In this document: in pieces, positions 1-8,798 of the stretch
Numbering within the stretch: position 1 is the first letter of the stretch
How the letters are laid out: the number at the start of each line of letters is the position of its first letter
Assembly (NCBI RefSeq): GCF_017592475.1
Contig: NZ_JAGFNP010000001.1
Coordinates: 173,536 to 237,535 of the forward strand
Reading direction: 5' to 3'
From: Glycomyces niveus
GTDB lineage: Bacteria > Actinomycetota > Actinomycetes > Mycobacteriales > Micromonosporaceae
Length of the DNA: 64,000 bases
The notes under the pieces: model-generated
What the model was told of the DNA's origin: nothing
The model's database searches: none
Seen by the model: the letters and a program-made list of their open reading frames with translations, nothing else
Position numbers and translations under genes: made by a program

Positions 1-115
1 CCAACTCGCCCCGGTCAACCCGAGCGTCGTCGCCGGCTCGGTCACCGAGGAGCCGGTCATGCGCGGCGCCATCCTCCACGGCCTCGACGCCGTCCGCGAA
101 AGCCTCTTCGACTGA
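1..115 (+). CDS. C-terminal end of a ROK-family-like protein (partial)
   Basis: Reading from base 2, an open frame runs in from the left edge and stops at TGA 113-115, giving 37 residues. It holds NPSVVAGSVTEEPVMRGAIL followed by a helical end AVRESLFD. This pattern (small hydrophobic strand, G-x-V, then a G-A-x-L helix ending in LF) resembles the last helix of ROK-type sugar-responsive regulators or kinases. That family call is inference from a short tail; the start and the DNA-binding or sugar-binding parts lie outside the window. The codon pattern is normal for this genome. It could instead be the end of another sugar-kinase-fold protein. Confidence 0.45.
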   Translation, partial: QLAPVNPSVVAGSVTEEPVMRGAILHGLDAVRESLFD

Positions 116-282
116 CCCCGCCTCCGGCCCCACGAGCGCGACTGACTGACCTTCCAATCCGGTCCGGGTGAGAGAGCCACGTTGACCGGTCACCGCCACC
201 GGCTCGCGAGGTTCCTCGGCCGTGCCTTCGCATCCGACTGAGCCGCAACAACCCAGCGCCCGCGGCCTGGAACCGAGAACGA

Positions 283-314
283 AGCGCCGCCCGCGGAACC
301 CTGCGGGCGGCGCT
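283..314. terminator. Intrinsic terminator hairpin
   Basis: A perfect 12-bp stem, AGCGCCGCCCGC at 283-294 pairing with GCGGGCGGCGCT at 303-314, with an 8-base loop, is followed by CTTTCG. It lies 168 bases after the ROK-like stop and is symmetric, so it may work for either strand. Confidence 0.65.
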
Positions 315-340
315 CTTTCGTCTTCTATCCAATTCGCAGT

Positions 341-452
341 GCCATGTCACACGGCACATGTCACGTGTCACCGCGCGAAGCCGGCGGCCAATCTCGCGGT
401 GACATGTCACGCGCTATCGCTCACCGGCCCACGCCGCGCAGTGATATGTCAC
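341..452. repeat. Cluster of ATGTCAC words, one a perfect 12-bp palindrome
   Basis: The 380-base gap between the ROK-like tail and the ABC-2 permease holds ATGTCAC at 344-350, 358-364, 404-410 and 446-452, plus GTGTCAC at 365-371. The copy at 399-410 forms the perfect palindrome GTGACATGTCAC, and several copies continue as GCG followed by TACCG or TATCG. No gene is visible in this gap. It could be a regulator binding array or a decayed repeat. Confidence 0.5.
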
Positions 453-494
453 GCGGCACGCGCTACCGGCCGGGCGCGGCCCAGCCGGTAGCGG

Positions 495-1511
495 CTACGC
501 CACGTCGCGGCGCTTGAACGCCCACGTCGCCAAGGCCGCGAACAGGAACACGATCCCGCCCAGCAGCAGCCCGGCCTCACTCGAAGTGATCACCATGACG
601 TCGGCCTGCTCCGAACTCACATCGCTCCAGTCGAACAGCTCGACCCGGCCCTCGATCCACGCCGACACCCACGTGTACAGCGACAACCGCTCTGGGTACG
701 CCATCTCCAGCGCCATGGCCGCGAACCGCACCAGCATGTCGCCGACGATCAGATAGCCCGCGATGATGCCGCCCGAGATCGCCGTGTGCCGGCCCAGCAT
801 CGCCAGCGACGCACCCAGCAAGGTCATCCCGACCGACAGCACCCCGGCACGAGCGAACTTCTCCAAGTTCTCGTTCCACCACCCGGAGTCCAGATCGCCG
901 ACCTCGCCGCGGGCCGCCGCGATCACATACAGCAACCCGAAAGCAAGCACCATCAGCACGACCACCGCCGCCACGCACACCGCGGCCGCCGCGCCCAGCT
1001 TCGCGCCCCACACCTTCATCCGGTTCGGATGCCACAGCAGCAGGTTCGCCATACCGCCGCTCGACCACTCCGCGCCGATCAGCGACGACGCGAGCATCAT
1101 CATCACCAGGCCCGCGATGATCGCCACGCCGATGAGGATCAGCGGGCTCTCCGCAGCGAAATCGAACGTGTACGTGTAGATGAGGTCCTCAGCGGTCCAC
1201 ATGCCGAACATGTCGGCGCAGAGCTCATCGTGCGTCATGTCCTCGTAGTACGGCTCACCCTCGATGAAGCTGTACTCCTCGGTCTCGAAGTACGCCTCAT
1301 CGTCCAGGCACTCCTCGTACTCGTAGTTCTCCTCGTTCAACCGGTCGGCCTCCGCCTGCGCGTCGGCCAGCTCGGCCTCCGTCGGGCCCTTGCTCGACGT
1401 GAACCAGAAGACCGCGGCCAGCACCAGCAGCCCCGCCGCGGCGATGATCCCGAAGACCAAGGTCAGACGACGACGCGCGATACGCCGCAATTCAGCTTTG
1501 AACAGATTCAC
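495..1511 (-). CDS. ABC-2 type transporter permease
   Basis: This 338-residue membrane protein starts with MNLFKAELRRIARRR, a basic cytoplasmic head, and has a first membrane span at about residues 17-38. A cluster of five or so further spans follows from residue 120 onward (LILIGVAIIAGLVMMML and later hydrophobic stretches), as expected for an ABC-2 permease. Between span 1 and span 2 lies an outside loop of about 75 residues that is extremely acidic and tyrosine-rich, with two cysteines (ECLDD and ELCADM). The GTG start overlaps the stop of the ATPase gene upstream by four bases (GTGA), so the two are translationally coupled. The substrate is unknown. Confidence 0.85.
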   Translation of the reverse strand: MNLFKAELRRIARRRLTLVFGIIAAAGLLVLAAVFWFTSSKGPTEAELADAQAEADRLNEENYEYEECLDDEAYFETEEYSFIEGEPYYEDMTHDELCADMFGMWTAEDLIYTYTFDFAAESPLILIGVAIIAGLVMMMLASSLIGAEWSSGGMANLLLWHPNRMKVWGAKLGAAAAVCVAAVVVLMVLAFGLLYVIAAARGEVGDLDSGWWNENLEKFARAGVLSVGMTLLGASLAMLGRHTAISGGIIAGYLIVGDMLVRFAAMALEMAYPERLSLYTWVSAWIEGRVELFDWSDVSSEQADVMVITSSEAGLLLGGIVFLFAALATWAFKRRDVA

Positions 1512-2575
1512 CGCTCGGCCCCTTCCGACTCGACCTGGACCGTCACTTCACCGGCGGACACCGGCACCGACGGCGCCTGCGGCACCACCACCGACTCCCC
1601 GATCTGGACCGTCTGCCCCGGCACCGGCGCCGTCCCGGTCAACTCCAGGAACACCGACTCCAGGTTCTTCGTCTCCGTCCGCAGCTCCGACAGGTAGATC
1701 CCCGCGTCAGCGAGCGTCCTCGTCACCCACGCCGCCTCCGGCGCGCCCTTCACCACGAGCCGGTCGCGGTCGATCGCAGCGGACACCGCCGCCTTCGGCC
1801 CCTCCAGACCGGACGACGCCGACACCAGCGCCTCAGCCGCCTCCGGCAGCGAAGCCGCGTCCGGGAACCGCACGCTCAAGCTCGACTCGCCGTGACCCGC
1901 GATGATGTCCGCGACATTCCCGTCCACGATGCGCCGTCCCCTGGAGACGATCGTCATCGAATCGCACAACTGCTGCACCTCCGAGAGCAGGTGCGAACTC
2001 ACCACCACGGTCACGCCCTGCGAATGCGCCAGCCACTGCAGCAGCTCGCGCATGTGGTGGATGCCCGCCGGGTCGAGCCCGTTCGCCGGCTCGTCCAGGA
2101 TCAGCAGCTGCGGCTGCTTCAACAGCGCCTGCGCGACCGCGAGGCGCTGGCGCATGCCCAGCGAGTAGCCCTTCACGGACGCCTTCGCGGCGTCCCGCAG
2201 ACCGACCTGCTCCAGCACCTCCTCGACACGAGCCTTCGACACGCCCGCGCTCTCGGCGAGCAGCTGGAGCGTCAGACGCCCGGAGAAGTGCTTGAAGAAC
2301 TGCGGGGACTCGACGACGGCGCCGATCCGCGACACCACCTCGGGCAGGCGCTGCGGCACCTCCTCGCCGAAGATGCGCATGGTCCCGCCGTCGACGCGGA
2401 TGAGACCGAGCAGGGCCCGCAGGGTCGTGGTCTTGCCCGAGCCGTTGGGGCCCAGGAATCCGTGCACCTGGCCGGCGGCGACCTCGAGGTCGAGGCCGTC
2501 CAAAGCGTTGTGCGGCTGACGGAAGGCCCTCGAATAGGTCTTCCTCAGCCCCGAGATCTCGATGATGGGGGGCAT
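1508..2575 (-). CDS. ABC transporter ATP-binding protein (DrrA/CcmA type)
   Basis: This 355-residue ATPase is the partner of the ABC-2 permease gene that it overlaps by four bases. Walker A is GPNGSGKTT near residue 42, the signature is YSLGMRQRLAVAQALL, Walker B is LLILDEPANGLDP, and the switch histidine is in VVVSSHLLSEV. After the ATPase domain there is a roughly 130-residue C-terminal extension, as in DrrA-like drug or antibiotic exporters. Its tail is rich in V, P and E (from about residue 310). Permease and ATPase together form a two-gene exporter operon on the minus strand. What it exports cannot be read from the sequence. Confidence 0.9.
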   Translation of the reverse strand: MPPIIEISGLRKTYSRAFRQPHNALDGLDLEVAAGQVHGFLGPNGSGKTTTLRALLGLIRVDGGTMRIFGEEVPQRLPEVVSRIGAVVESPQFFKHFSGRLTLQLLAESAGVSKARVEEVLEQVGLRDAAKASVKGYSLGMRQRLAVAQALLKQPQLLILDEPANGLDPAGIHHMRELLQWLAHSQGVTVVVSSHLLSEVQQLCDSMTIVSRGRRIVDGNVADIIAGHGESSLSVRFPDAASLPEAAEALVSASSGLEGPKAAVSAAIDRDRLVVKGAPEAAWVTRTLADAGIYLSELRTETKNLESVFLELTGTAPVPGQTVQIGESVVVPQAPSVPVSAGEVTVQVESEGAER

Positions 2576-2813
2576 CTGCTCATTCCAGTTAGGACGTACA
2601 TGGTCAAGTTGTCCGGCCGCGCGCGGGGCGACACCTGAGGCGCCTCCCGCCGTCGGGACACGGCGTCCCTATGCAGACGCCGCCGGACGCGGCGCCGTTG
2701 CACGGCCCGGGGATTCGCTTCCGCACGCCCAGGGGTGTTCGACCGTGTGTCGTACTCCCGCCGCCGAGGCCCGCCCGCGACCGGGCGTCCGGGGTCCGTG
2801 GTTTCATTGACCC

Positions 2814-3605
2814 GTGGCTCAGTCTGAACGCGTCCTCGACCTGTCCGGCGTCACCGTCCGGCGCGGCGGCAACCAGCTCCTCGACGGGGTCGACTGGCAA
2901 GTCGACGCCGACCAGCGGTGGGTCGTGCTCGGCCCCAACGGCGCCGGGAAGACGACGCTGCTCAACCTAGCCGCCGCCCGCAACCACCCGACCTCCGGCG
3001 TCGTCGAGATCCTCGGCGAACGCCTCGGCCGCGTCGACGTGTTCGAACTGCGCCCCCGCATCGGCCTCACCACCACCCAGGTCGCCGACGCCATCCCCAA
3101 CGACGAGAAGGCCTTCGACGTCGTCCGCACCGCCGCCTGGGGCATGATGGGCCACTGGCGCGAGGAGTACGACCCGCAGGACGACGAGCGCGCCGCCTCC
3201 CTCATGCGCTGGCTCGGCGTCTCGCAGCTCGCCGACCGCCTGTTCGGGACGCTCTCGGAAGGCGAGCGCAAGCGCGTGCTCATCGCCCGCGCGCTCATGA
3301 CCGACCCCGAGCTGCTGCTGCTCGACGAGCCCGCCGCGGGCCTCGACCTGGGCGCGCGCGAAGCGCTCGTGGCCACCCTCGCCGGCCTCGCCCGCGACGA
3401 GGCCGCGCCCGCGCTGGTCCTGGTCACCCACCACGTCGAAGAGATCCCCCCAGGCTTCACCCACGCCCTGGTCCTCTCGGGCGGCGGCGTCGTCGCCGCG
3501 GGCCCGATCGGCGACGCCCTCACCTCGGAGACGCTCTCCAAGGCCTTCGGCCTCCCGCTCACCCTCACCGCCAACGGCAATCGCTACACCGCCACCGCCG
3601 CCTGA
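2814..3605 (+). CDS. ABC transporter ATP-binding protein, orphan
   Basis: This 263-residue soluble ATPase has Walker A GPNGAGKTT, signature LSEGERKRVLIARALM, Walker B LLLLDEPAAGLDLG and switch histidine in LVTHHVEEIP. The domain pattern is closest to iron/molybdate-type importer ATPases (FepC/ModF-like). No permease or binding-protein gene is adjacent, so its partner is unknown. The GTG start at 2814 (AQSERVLDLSGVTV) is chosen because it is the first start in frame before the conserved domain. It diverges from the ABC-2 operon with 238 bases between them, in which I see no further gene. Confidence 0.85.
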   Translation: MAQSERVLDLSGVTVRRGGNQLLDGVDWQVDADQRWVVLGPNGAGKTTLLNLAAARNHPTSGVVEILGERLGRVDVFELRPRIGLTTTQVADAIPNDEKAFDVVRTAAWGMMGHWREEYDPQDDERAASLMRWLGVSQLADRLFGTLSEGERKRVLIARALMTDPELLLLDEPAAGLDLGAREALVATLAGLARDEAAPALVLVTHHVEEIPPGFTHALVLSGGGVVAAGPIGDALTSETLSKAFGLPLTLTANGNRYTATAA

Positions 3606-3652
3606 CCCACACCCGGTGAGCCGCGACACCCCGGCCCTTCAACCGCCCGGAA

Positions 3653-3795
3653 ATGTCGCACCCCCGAGCCAGGGTTTTGACCGGGGGCCCGAAACACGGC
3701 CCCCAGCGGCTCGAACCCTGCCTGGAAAACACCCCCGAATGCGAGCGCTGGTCGGGTTCCGTAGGGGTGTCGTACCGGCATGTCAGGGTATACAT
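3653..3795 (-). repeat. Decayed copies of the dispersed intergenic repeat
   Basis: Read on the minus strand, this segment twice shows the tail motif of the repeat described at 29877. One is ACCCTGACATGCCGGTACGA (from about 3788 downward). The other is AACCCTGGCTCGGGGGTGCG preceded by GGCCCCCGGTC (3653-3690). The two CCCTG words are 114 bases apart, close to the spacing of the tandem copies at 29.9-30.1 kb. The head motif is not recognisable. The rest of the 308-base gap 3606-3913 holds only the promoter of the next gene. Confidence 0.5.
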
Positions 3796-3901
3796 GGGGG
3801 ACCCAACGGCGGCTTCCTGAAGGCTGGACCCTGCTCTCGTTTTCCCTCCCCGGAGGCTGCCCTCACACGCGCAGCGTTCGTCGGCCCCGGCCCGCCTCGG
3901 T

Positions 3902-3907
3902 TAGGCT
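3902..3907 (+). promoter_or_regulatory. -10 element of a probable leaderless promoter
   Basis: TAGGCT lies six bases before the GTG start at 3914, and no Shine-Dalgarno sequence precedes that start. The arrangement recurs at many genes in this window and fits a transcript that begins at the start codon. Confidence 0.6.
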
Positions 3908-3913
3908 GACTCG

Positions 3914-5296
3914 GTGAGATTTCGGTGGTGGCGTGCGACGGTCGTGACGGCCGTCGCCGTTTTCGCGCTCGTCTACCTGGCCGGCTTGACCCGCCTCGGC
4001 GAGGCCGAGGCCGACCAGCTCCACGCGGTCCCGGTCCTCGCGGCCGACCCTGCCGGCGAGCTCGCCGCGCTCCGCGCGGACGCCCCCGTCGCCGGCGAGG
4101 ACCCGGCCGCCGCGCTCGAGGCGGCCCTTGCCGATCCCGCGACCGCCGCCGCCCTCGTCGACGCCGAACCCACCGCCGACTCGGGTGAACTCGGCGCCGC
4201 CCTCGCCGAGCTCTACCACGCCGGCGGCGACCTCGACCCGCTCGACGTCAATGCGTTCTTCACCGGCCTCGGCGACGAGGCCACCGCCTGGCTCGCCGTC
4301 CTCTACCCCTCGGTCGTCGCCGAGATGCCCGGCGCCCCGTTCGACGCCCGCATCACCGCGAACCAGCTCATCCTCGAGGCCACCACCACCGCCTCGACCA
4401 CCTACGACAGCCCCTCACGGCCATGGACCGACGACGCCGAGCGGCCCGCCCGCGAGGAACTCCAAGCGCTCGTCGGCACCGACCGCCAGTTCCTCTACCT
4501 CGACCCCTACAACAACAACGGCGACGGCTCCTGGATCGAAGTCGTCGGCGACCTCGACACCGCCGCGAACGTAGCGGTCCTCGTACCGGGCGGCTCGGCC
4601 GTCCTCTCCAGCGAGAACTTCCAGCTCTACTACAACCGCGCCAAGTCCTTCGTCGACGCCGCCGACGGCGACCTCGCGATCATCGTCTGGGCCGCCGCGT
4701 CCTGGCCGTCCGGCTGGGTCGAGGAGTCCTGGGCGTCCTGGTCGCAGGTCGCCGCCGAGAGCCTCGCCGCCTTCACGTTCGACCTGCGCAACCAGATCGG
4801 CCCCGACACGCCCCTCACCCTCGCGGGCCACTCGTACGGCGGCGCGGTCATCGGCTACGCCGAGACCTACGACGTCGCCGCCGACCAGGTCCTGCACATC
4901 GCCTCCGCCGGCATGGGCAACGACGTGTACAGCCCCGCCGACTACACCGAGCCGTGCCGGCCCCGGTACTCGATCACCGGCCCGGGCGACCCCATCTCGT
5001 ACGTCCAGGGCATGCCGTACGTGCCGCTCCTCGGCCACGGCGCCGACCCCGACGACTTCCCGGGCAACCGCAACCTCGTCACCGGGAACCTCTCCGACGC
5101 CCCCGACGCCGTCGACGACTACGGGCTCAGCCTCGCCGACCAGGGCCTCTCCGGGAAGCCCGTCGAAGGCGTCCACTCGCACTCGGAGATCTTCTACCCC
5201 GAGTCGGACGCCTGGAACAACATCTACAAGGTCCTGCTCAACCAGACGCCCGAACTCGCCGACGAGCAGCCCGAACCCTACGAAGCCTGCTCGTAG
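3914..5296 (+). CDS. Secreted or anchored alpha/beta hydrolase (DUF1023-like)
   Basis: This 460-residue protein has an N-terminal hydrophobic segment at residues 8-25 (TVVTAVAVFALVYLAGL) without a lipobox, so it is a signal anchor or signal peptide. The catalytic part begins near residue 215 (VAVLVPGGSAV). It holds the nucleophile elbow AGHSYGG near residue 308, a GPGDPISYV strand for the acid, and GVHSHSEIF for the histidine. The order matches the Abhydrolase_8/DUF1023 group, whose substrates are mostly unknown. Residues 30-200 are Ala/Asp-rich. The GTG start follows a leaderless -10. A terminator at 5323 separates it from convergent lipB. Confidence 0.75.
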   Translation: MRFRWWRATVVTAVAVFALVYLAGLTRLGEAEADQLHAVPVLAADPAGELAALRADAPVAGEDPAAALEAALADPATAAALVDAEPTADSGELGAALAELYHAGGDLDPLDVNAFFTGLGDEATAWLAVLYPSVVAEMPGAPFDARITANQLILEATTTASTTYDSPSRPWTDDAERPAREELQALVGTDRQFLYLDPYNNNGDGSWIEVVGDLDTAANVAVLVPGGSAVLSSENFQLYYNRAKSFVDAADGDLAIIVWAAASWPSGWVEESWASWSQVAAESLAAFTFDLRNQIGPDTPLTLAGHSYGGAVIGYAETYDVAADQVLHIASAGMGNDVYSPADYTEPCRPRYSITGPGDPISYVQGMPYVPLLGHGADPDDFPGNRNLVTGNLSDAPDAVDDYGLSLADQGLSGKPVEGVHSHSEIFYPESDAWNNIYKVLLNQTPELADEQPEPYEACS

Positions 5297-5322
5297 CCGA
5301 GGCCGGCGCAGGGAACGCGAAA

Positions 5323-5346
5323 CGGGCGCCGCATCCGCGGCGCCCG
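5323..5346. terminator. Bidirectional terminator between hydrolase gene and lipB
   Basis: A 10-bp perfect stem, CGGGCGCCGC (5323-5332) with GCGGCGCCCG (5337-5346) and loop ATCC, is flanked by AA on one side and CTTCTC on the other. It lies between two convergent genes. Confidence 0.75.
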
Positions 5347-5362
5347 CTTCTCGAATCCTCGT

Positions 5363-6034
5363 CTAGTCCCGTTCGAGCAGCAGCCCGAGGTGCTTCTCCA
5401 CCACCGGGAGGACCTCCTCGACCGTGACCTCGCGGCCGAGCTCCTGCGACAGGCTCGTCACGTCGGCGTCCGTGATCGCGCACGGCGCGATCCGCTCCCA
5501 GTACGACATGTCGGGGTTGCAGTTGAGCGCGAACCCGTGCATCGTCGTCGCCCACCGCACCCGCACGCCGATCGCGCAGATCTTCCGCTCCGGGCCCTTG
5601 TCGTCCTCGGGCAGCCACACACCCGTCCGGTCGTGCATCCGCCCGCGCGCCGAGGTCACCCCGAACTCGTGGCACACCGCCGCGATGGTGTCCTCGACCC
5701 GGCGCACGTAGCCGACGACGTCGACCTTGTTGCGCATCTTCATGATCGGGTAGCCGACGATCTGGCCGGGCCCGTGCCAGGTGATCTGCCCGCCGCGGTC
5801 GACGGTGACGACCGGGGTGCCGTCCTGCGGCAGCGCCCACGTCTCGGTCCGCCGCCCGGCGGTGTACACGCTCGGATGCTCGAGCAGGAGCACGGTATCG
5901 CCGATCTCGTCGTCGATCCGCCGCTGCTGCAGTGCCTTCTGGTAGTCCCAGGCCTCCTGGTAGTCCACCAGGCCGCGCCGTTCGACGGTGATCTTCCCGC
6001 CGGCGACGCTCGCGGTTCCCACGGTTGCGGTCAT
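5363..6034 (-). CDS. lipB: Octanoyltransferase LipB
   Basis: This enzyme moves octanoate from acyl carrier protein to lipoyl domains, the first step of lipoate synthesis. The 223-residue protein has the family motifs [27 protein letters not shown], and the catalytic pair K151 (KICAIGVR) and C185 (APCAI). The 34-residue spacing between them equals that of E. coli LipB (K135/C169). The start is the ATG at 6034. Its usual partner lipA is not adjacent but lies at 40.6-41.6 kb, also on the minus strand. Lipoylated products would serve pyruvate dehydrogenase, whose E1 gene is at 54 kb. Confidence 0.95.
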   Translation of the reverse strand: MTATVGTASVAGGKITVERRGLVDYQEAWDYQKALQQRRIDDEIGDTVLLLEHPSVYTAGRRTETWALPQDGTPVVTVDRGGQITWHGPGQIVGYPIMKMRNKVDVVGYVRRVEDTIAAVCHEFGVTSARGRMHDRTGVWLPEDDKGPERKICAIGVRVRWATTMHGFALNCNPDMSYWERIAPCAITDADVTSLSQELGREVTVEEVLPVVEKHLGLLLERD

Positions 6035-6185
6035 GGATCGACACTAATCCCCGCGGCGCCGCCGCGGCCACCGGACGCCGTTTGCGTCACGATTGTTCCA
6101 GTGCTGGGTCGTATCCGTTATGCCCAAGTCGTTCTTTATGATGCTGTTACTTAATTGCCGACTAGTTGCGGCTCTGGCCGCCCCG

Positions 6186-6215
6186 CTGACCGCGGGTGAG
6201 CTGTCACACTACTAT
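6186..6215 (+). promoter_or_regulatory. Probable promoter of the glutamate uptake operon
   Basis: CTGACC at 6186-6191 and TACTAT at 6210-6215 are separated by 18 bases and lie about 70 bases before the gluA start. The surrounding 250-base gap 6035-6284 is richer in A+T than its neighbours and holds no convincing gene. Confidence 0.45.
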
Positions 6216-6284
6216 TTCCAGGTACTCAAGCCCATCCGCTCGCCCCGCGCCAGTCGAGGGTTGCACACGACAACAGGGACACGA

Positions 6285-7040
<756 letters not shown>

Positions 7041-7092
7041 GCAACCGCACCACCACCACACAGTTCCGCCCCCTTGAGGAAAGGAAACATCC

Positions 7093-8052
7093 ATGCGTAC
7101 GTTCTTCAAAAGCTCGAGGCGCAGGACCGCGGTTGCAGCAGCGGTAGCTGCTGTCGCCATGTCCCTGGCCGCCTGCTCCGGCGAAGCCAGCCAGGACCAG
7201 CAGGAGCAGGAGGAGCTCGAGGACTCGGTCGGCGACTACTCCCTCGCGCAGGCCGAGAACATTCCCGAAGGCCTGATCAAGGACATCCAGGACAAGGGCA
7301 GCATCACCGTCGGCGTCAAGTTCGACCAGCCGCTCATCGGCCAGAAGAACACCGCGACCGACAAGATCGAGGGCTTCGACGCCGAGATGGCCCGCCTGCT
7401 CACGCAGTACATCTTCGGCTCGGTCGACGAAGAGGGCGACGACGCGAACCTCAAGTTCGTCGAGACGACCTCCCAGAACCGCGAGACCTACATCAACGAC
7501 GGCACCGTCGACGTGGTCATCGCGTCCTACTCGATGTACCCGGAGCGCCTGGAGAAGTTCGACTTCGCCGGCCCGTACTTCAACACCGGCCAGAACGTGA
7601 TGGTCCAGGCCTCCAACACCGACATCAACTCGGTCGCCGACCTCGCCGGCAAGGACGTCTGCATCGCCGAGGGCTCGGGTTCGATCGCGAACCTCGAGGC
7701 CGAGAACCCGGAGGCCAAGATCACGCCGCTCGCCGACTACGCGGCCTGCGCGCAGGCGCTCGAGAACGGCCAGACCGACGCGGTCAGCACCGACGAGACC
7801 ATCCTCTACGGCTTCACCGTCGACAAGCCCGATGCCTACCGCGTCCTCGACTCCGCCAACATCTTCACCGAGGAGCCTTACGGCGTCGGCATGAAGCTCG
7901 GCGAGACCGACGCGCGCCTGTTCATCGACGACATGATCGCCGAGATCACCGCCAACGGCGACTGGGAGAAGGCCTTCAACCTGACCTTCGGCGCGGCCGG
8001 GATGCCGATGCCCGCCGAGCTGCCCGTCCCGGACCGCTACGAAGCCAAGTAA
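7093..8052 (+). CDS. gluB: Glutamate-binding lipoprotein of the ABC transporter
   Basis: This 319-residue extracellular solute-binding protein (SBP family 3) has a basic head, a hydrophobic stretch and the lipobox LAAC with C28, so it is lipid-anchored outside the membrane. The mature part starts acidic and then shows the family-3 opening KGSITVGVKFDQP, GFDAEMARLL and later VCIAEGSGSIANL and GVGMKLG. The start is the ATG at 7093 after GAGGAAAGGAAA. It lies 52 bases after gluA and is followed by a strong hairpin before gluC, which fits the higher amount of binding protein usually needed. Confidence 0.93.
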   Translation: MRTFFKSSRRRTAVAAAVAAVAMSLAACSGEASQDQQEQEELEDSVGDYSLAQAENIPEGLIKDIQDKGSITVGVKFDQPLIGQKNTATDKIEGFDAEMARLLTQYIFGSVDEEGDDANLKFVETTSQNRETYINDGTVDVVIASYSMYPERLEKFDFAGPYFNTGQNVMVQASNTDINSVADLAGKDVCIAEGSGSIANLEAENPEAKITPLADYAACAQALENGQTDAVSTDETILYGFTVDKPDAYRVLDSANIFTEEPYGVGMKLGETDARLFIDDMIAEITANGDWEKAFNLTFGAAGMPMPAELPVPDRYEAK

Positions 8053-8076
8053 CCGGTAACCCGATACCGTTCGGCT

Positions 8077-8109
8077 GGTCGGCGGCGGCTCAAGCAGCCG
8101 CCGCCGACC
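8077..8109 (+). promoter_or_regulatory. Intercistronic hairpin between gluB and gluC
   Basis: A perfect 14-bp stem, GGTCGGCGGCGGCT (8077-8090) with AGCCGCCGCCGACC (8096-8109), has loop CAAGC. No T-run follows. It sits between the binding-protein stop and the GGAGGAG ribosome site (8117-8123) of gluC, so it more likely protects the gluB mRNA or reduces read-through than ends all transcription. Confidence 0.65.
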
Positions 8110-8128
8110 GCCCTATGGAGGAGTCCGC

Positions 8129-8785
8129 TTGTTCGACAATTTCGACCTCATGGTCGCGGCCCTGGGGGCGGGCGCATGGACCACGGTGTGGGTCACGCTC
8201 GTCAGCTTCACCATCGCCCTCGTCATCGGCATGATCCTCGTGGTCATGCACGTCAGCCCCGCCTGGCCCGCCCGCTGGGCCGCGAACGCCTACACGCAGC
8301 TGTTCCGGAACGTGCCGCTCCTGGCCGTCCTGTTCATCATGTACTTCGGCCTGCCCAGCGTCGGGATCGTGGCCGACAGCTGGGTCTGGGCCCTGGTCGG
8401 CCTCGGCATGTACACCGGCGCGTTCGTCGGCGAGACCCTGCGCTCGGGCATCAACTCGATCCCCCTCGGCCAGGCCGAGGCCGCGCGCTCGATCGGCCTC
8501 ACGTTCAGCCAGTCGCTGAGCGGCGTCATCCTGCCGCAGGCCGTGCGGGCCGTCATCCCGCCCCTCGGGTCGCTCCTGATCGCCCTGGTCAAGAACAGCG
8601 CCCTCGTGCTCGCCATCGGCGTCACCGAACTCACCGCCCAGTCGCGCCGGCTCATCGAGGACAACGAGAGCCGCTTCGACCTCTGGGGGGTCATCATCGG
8701 CGTGACCGTCAGCTACCTGCTGATCGCCTTCGCCCTCAGCTACCTCGTGCGGCTCGTCGAACGACGCACCGCCTTCGTCCGATGA
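8129..8785 (+). CDS. gluC: Glutamate ABC transporter permease GluC
   Basis: This 218-residue inner-membrane permease has about five spans. The EAA-type loop is in QAEAARSIGLTFSQSLSGVI and the family motif is LFRNVPLLAVLFIMYFGLP. The start is the rare TTG at 8129, supported by a strong GGAGGAG five bases upstream and by the match of MFDNFDLM to GluC-type heads. It works as one half of the membrane channel with GluD. The gene follows the intercistronic hairpin, so its expression may be lower than that of gluB. Confidence 0.92.
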   Translation: MFDNFDLMVAALGAGAWTTVWVTLVSFTIALVIGMILVVMHVSPAWPARWAANAYTQLFRNVPLLAVLFIMYFGLPSVGIVADSWVWALVGLGMYTGAFVGETLRSGINSIPLGQAEAARSIGLTFSQSLSGVILPQAVRAVIPPLGSLLIALVKNSALVLAIGVTELTAQSRRLIEDNESRFDLWGVIIGVTVSYLLIAFALSYLVRLVERRTAFVR

Positions 8786-8798
8786 GAGCGGGTGACAC

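Noticed and set aside
6093..6284. Upstream extension of the glutamate transporter ATPase
   Set aside because: The 64 extra residues are not seen in the family, and a promoter-like pair lies inside this stretch.
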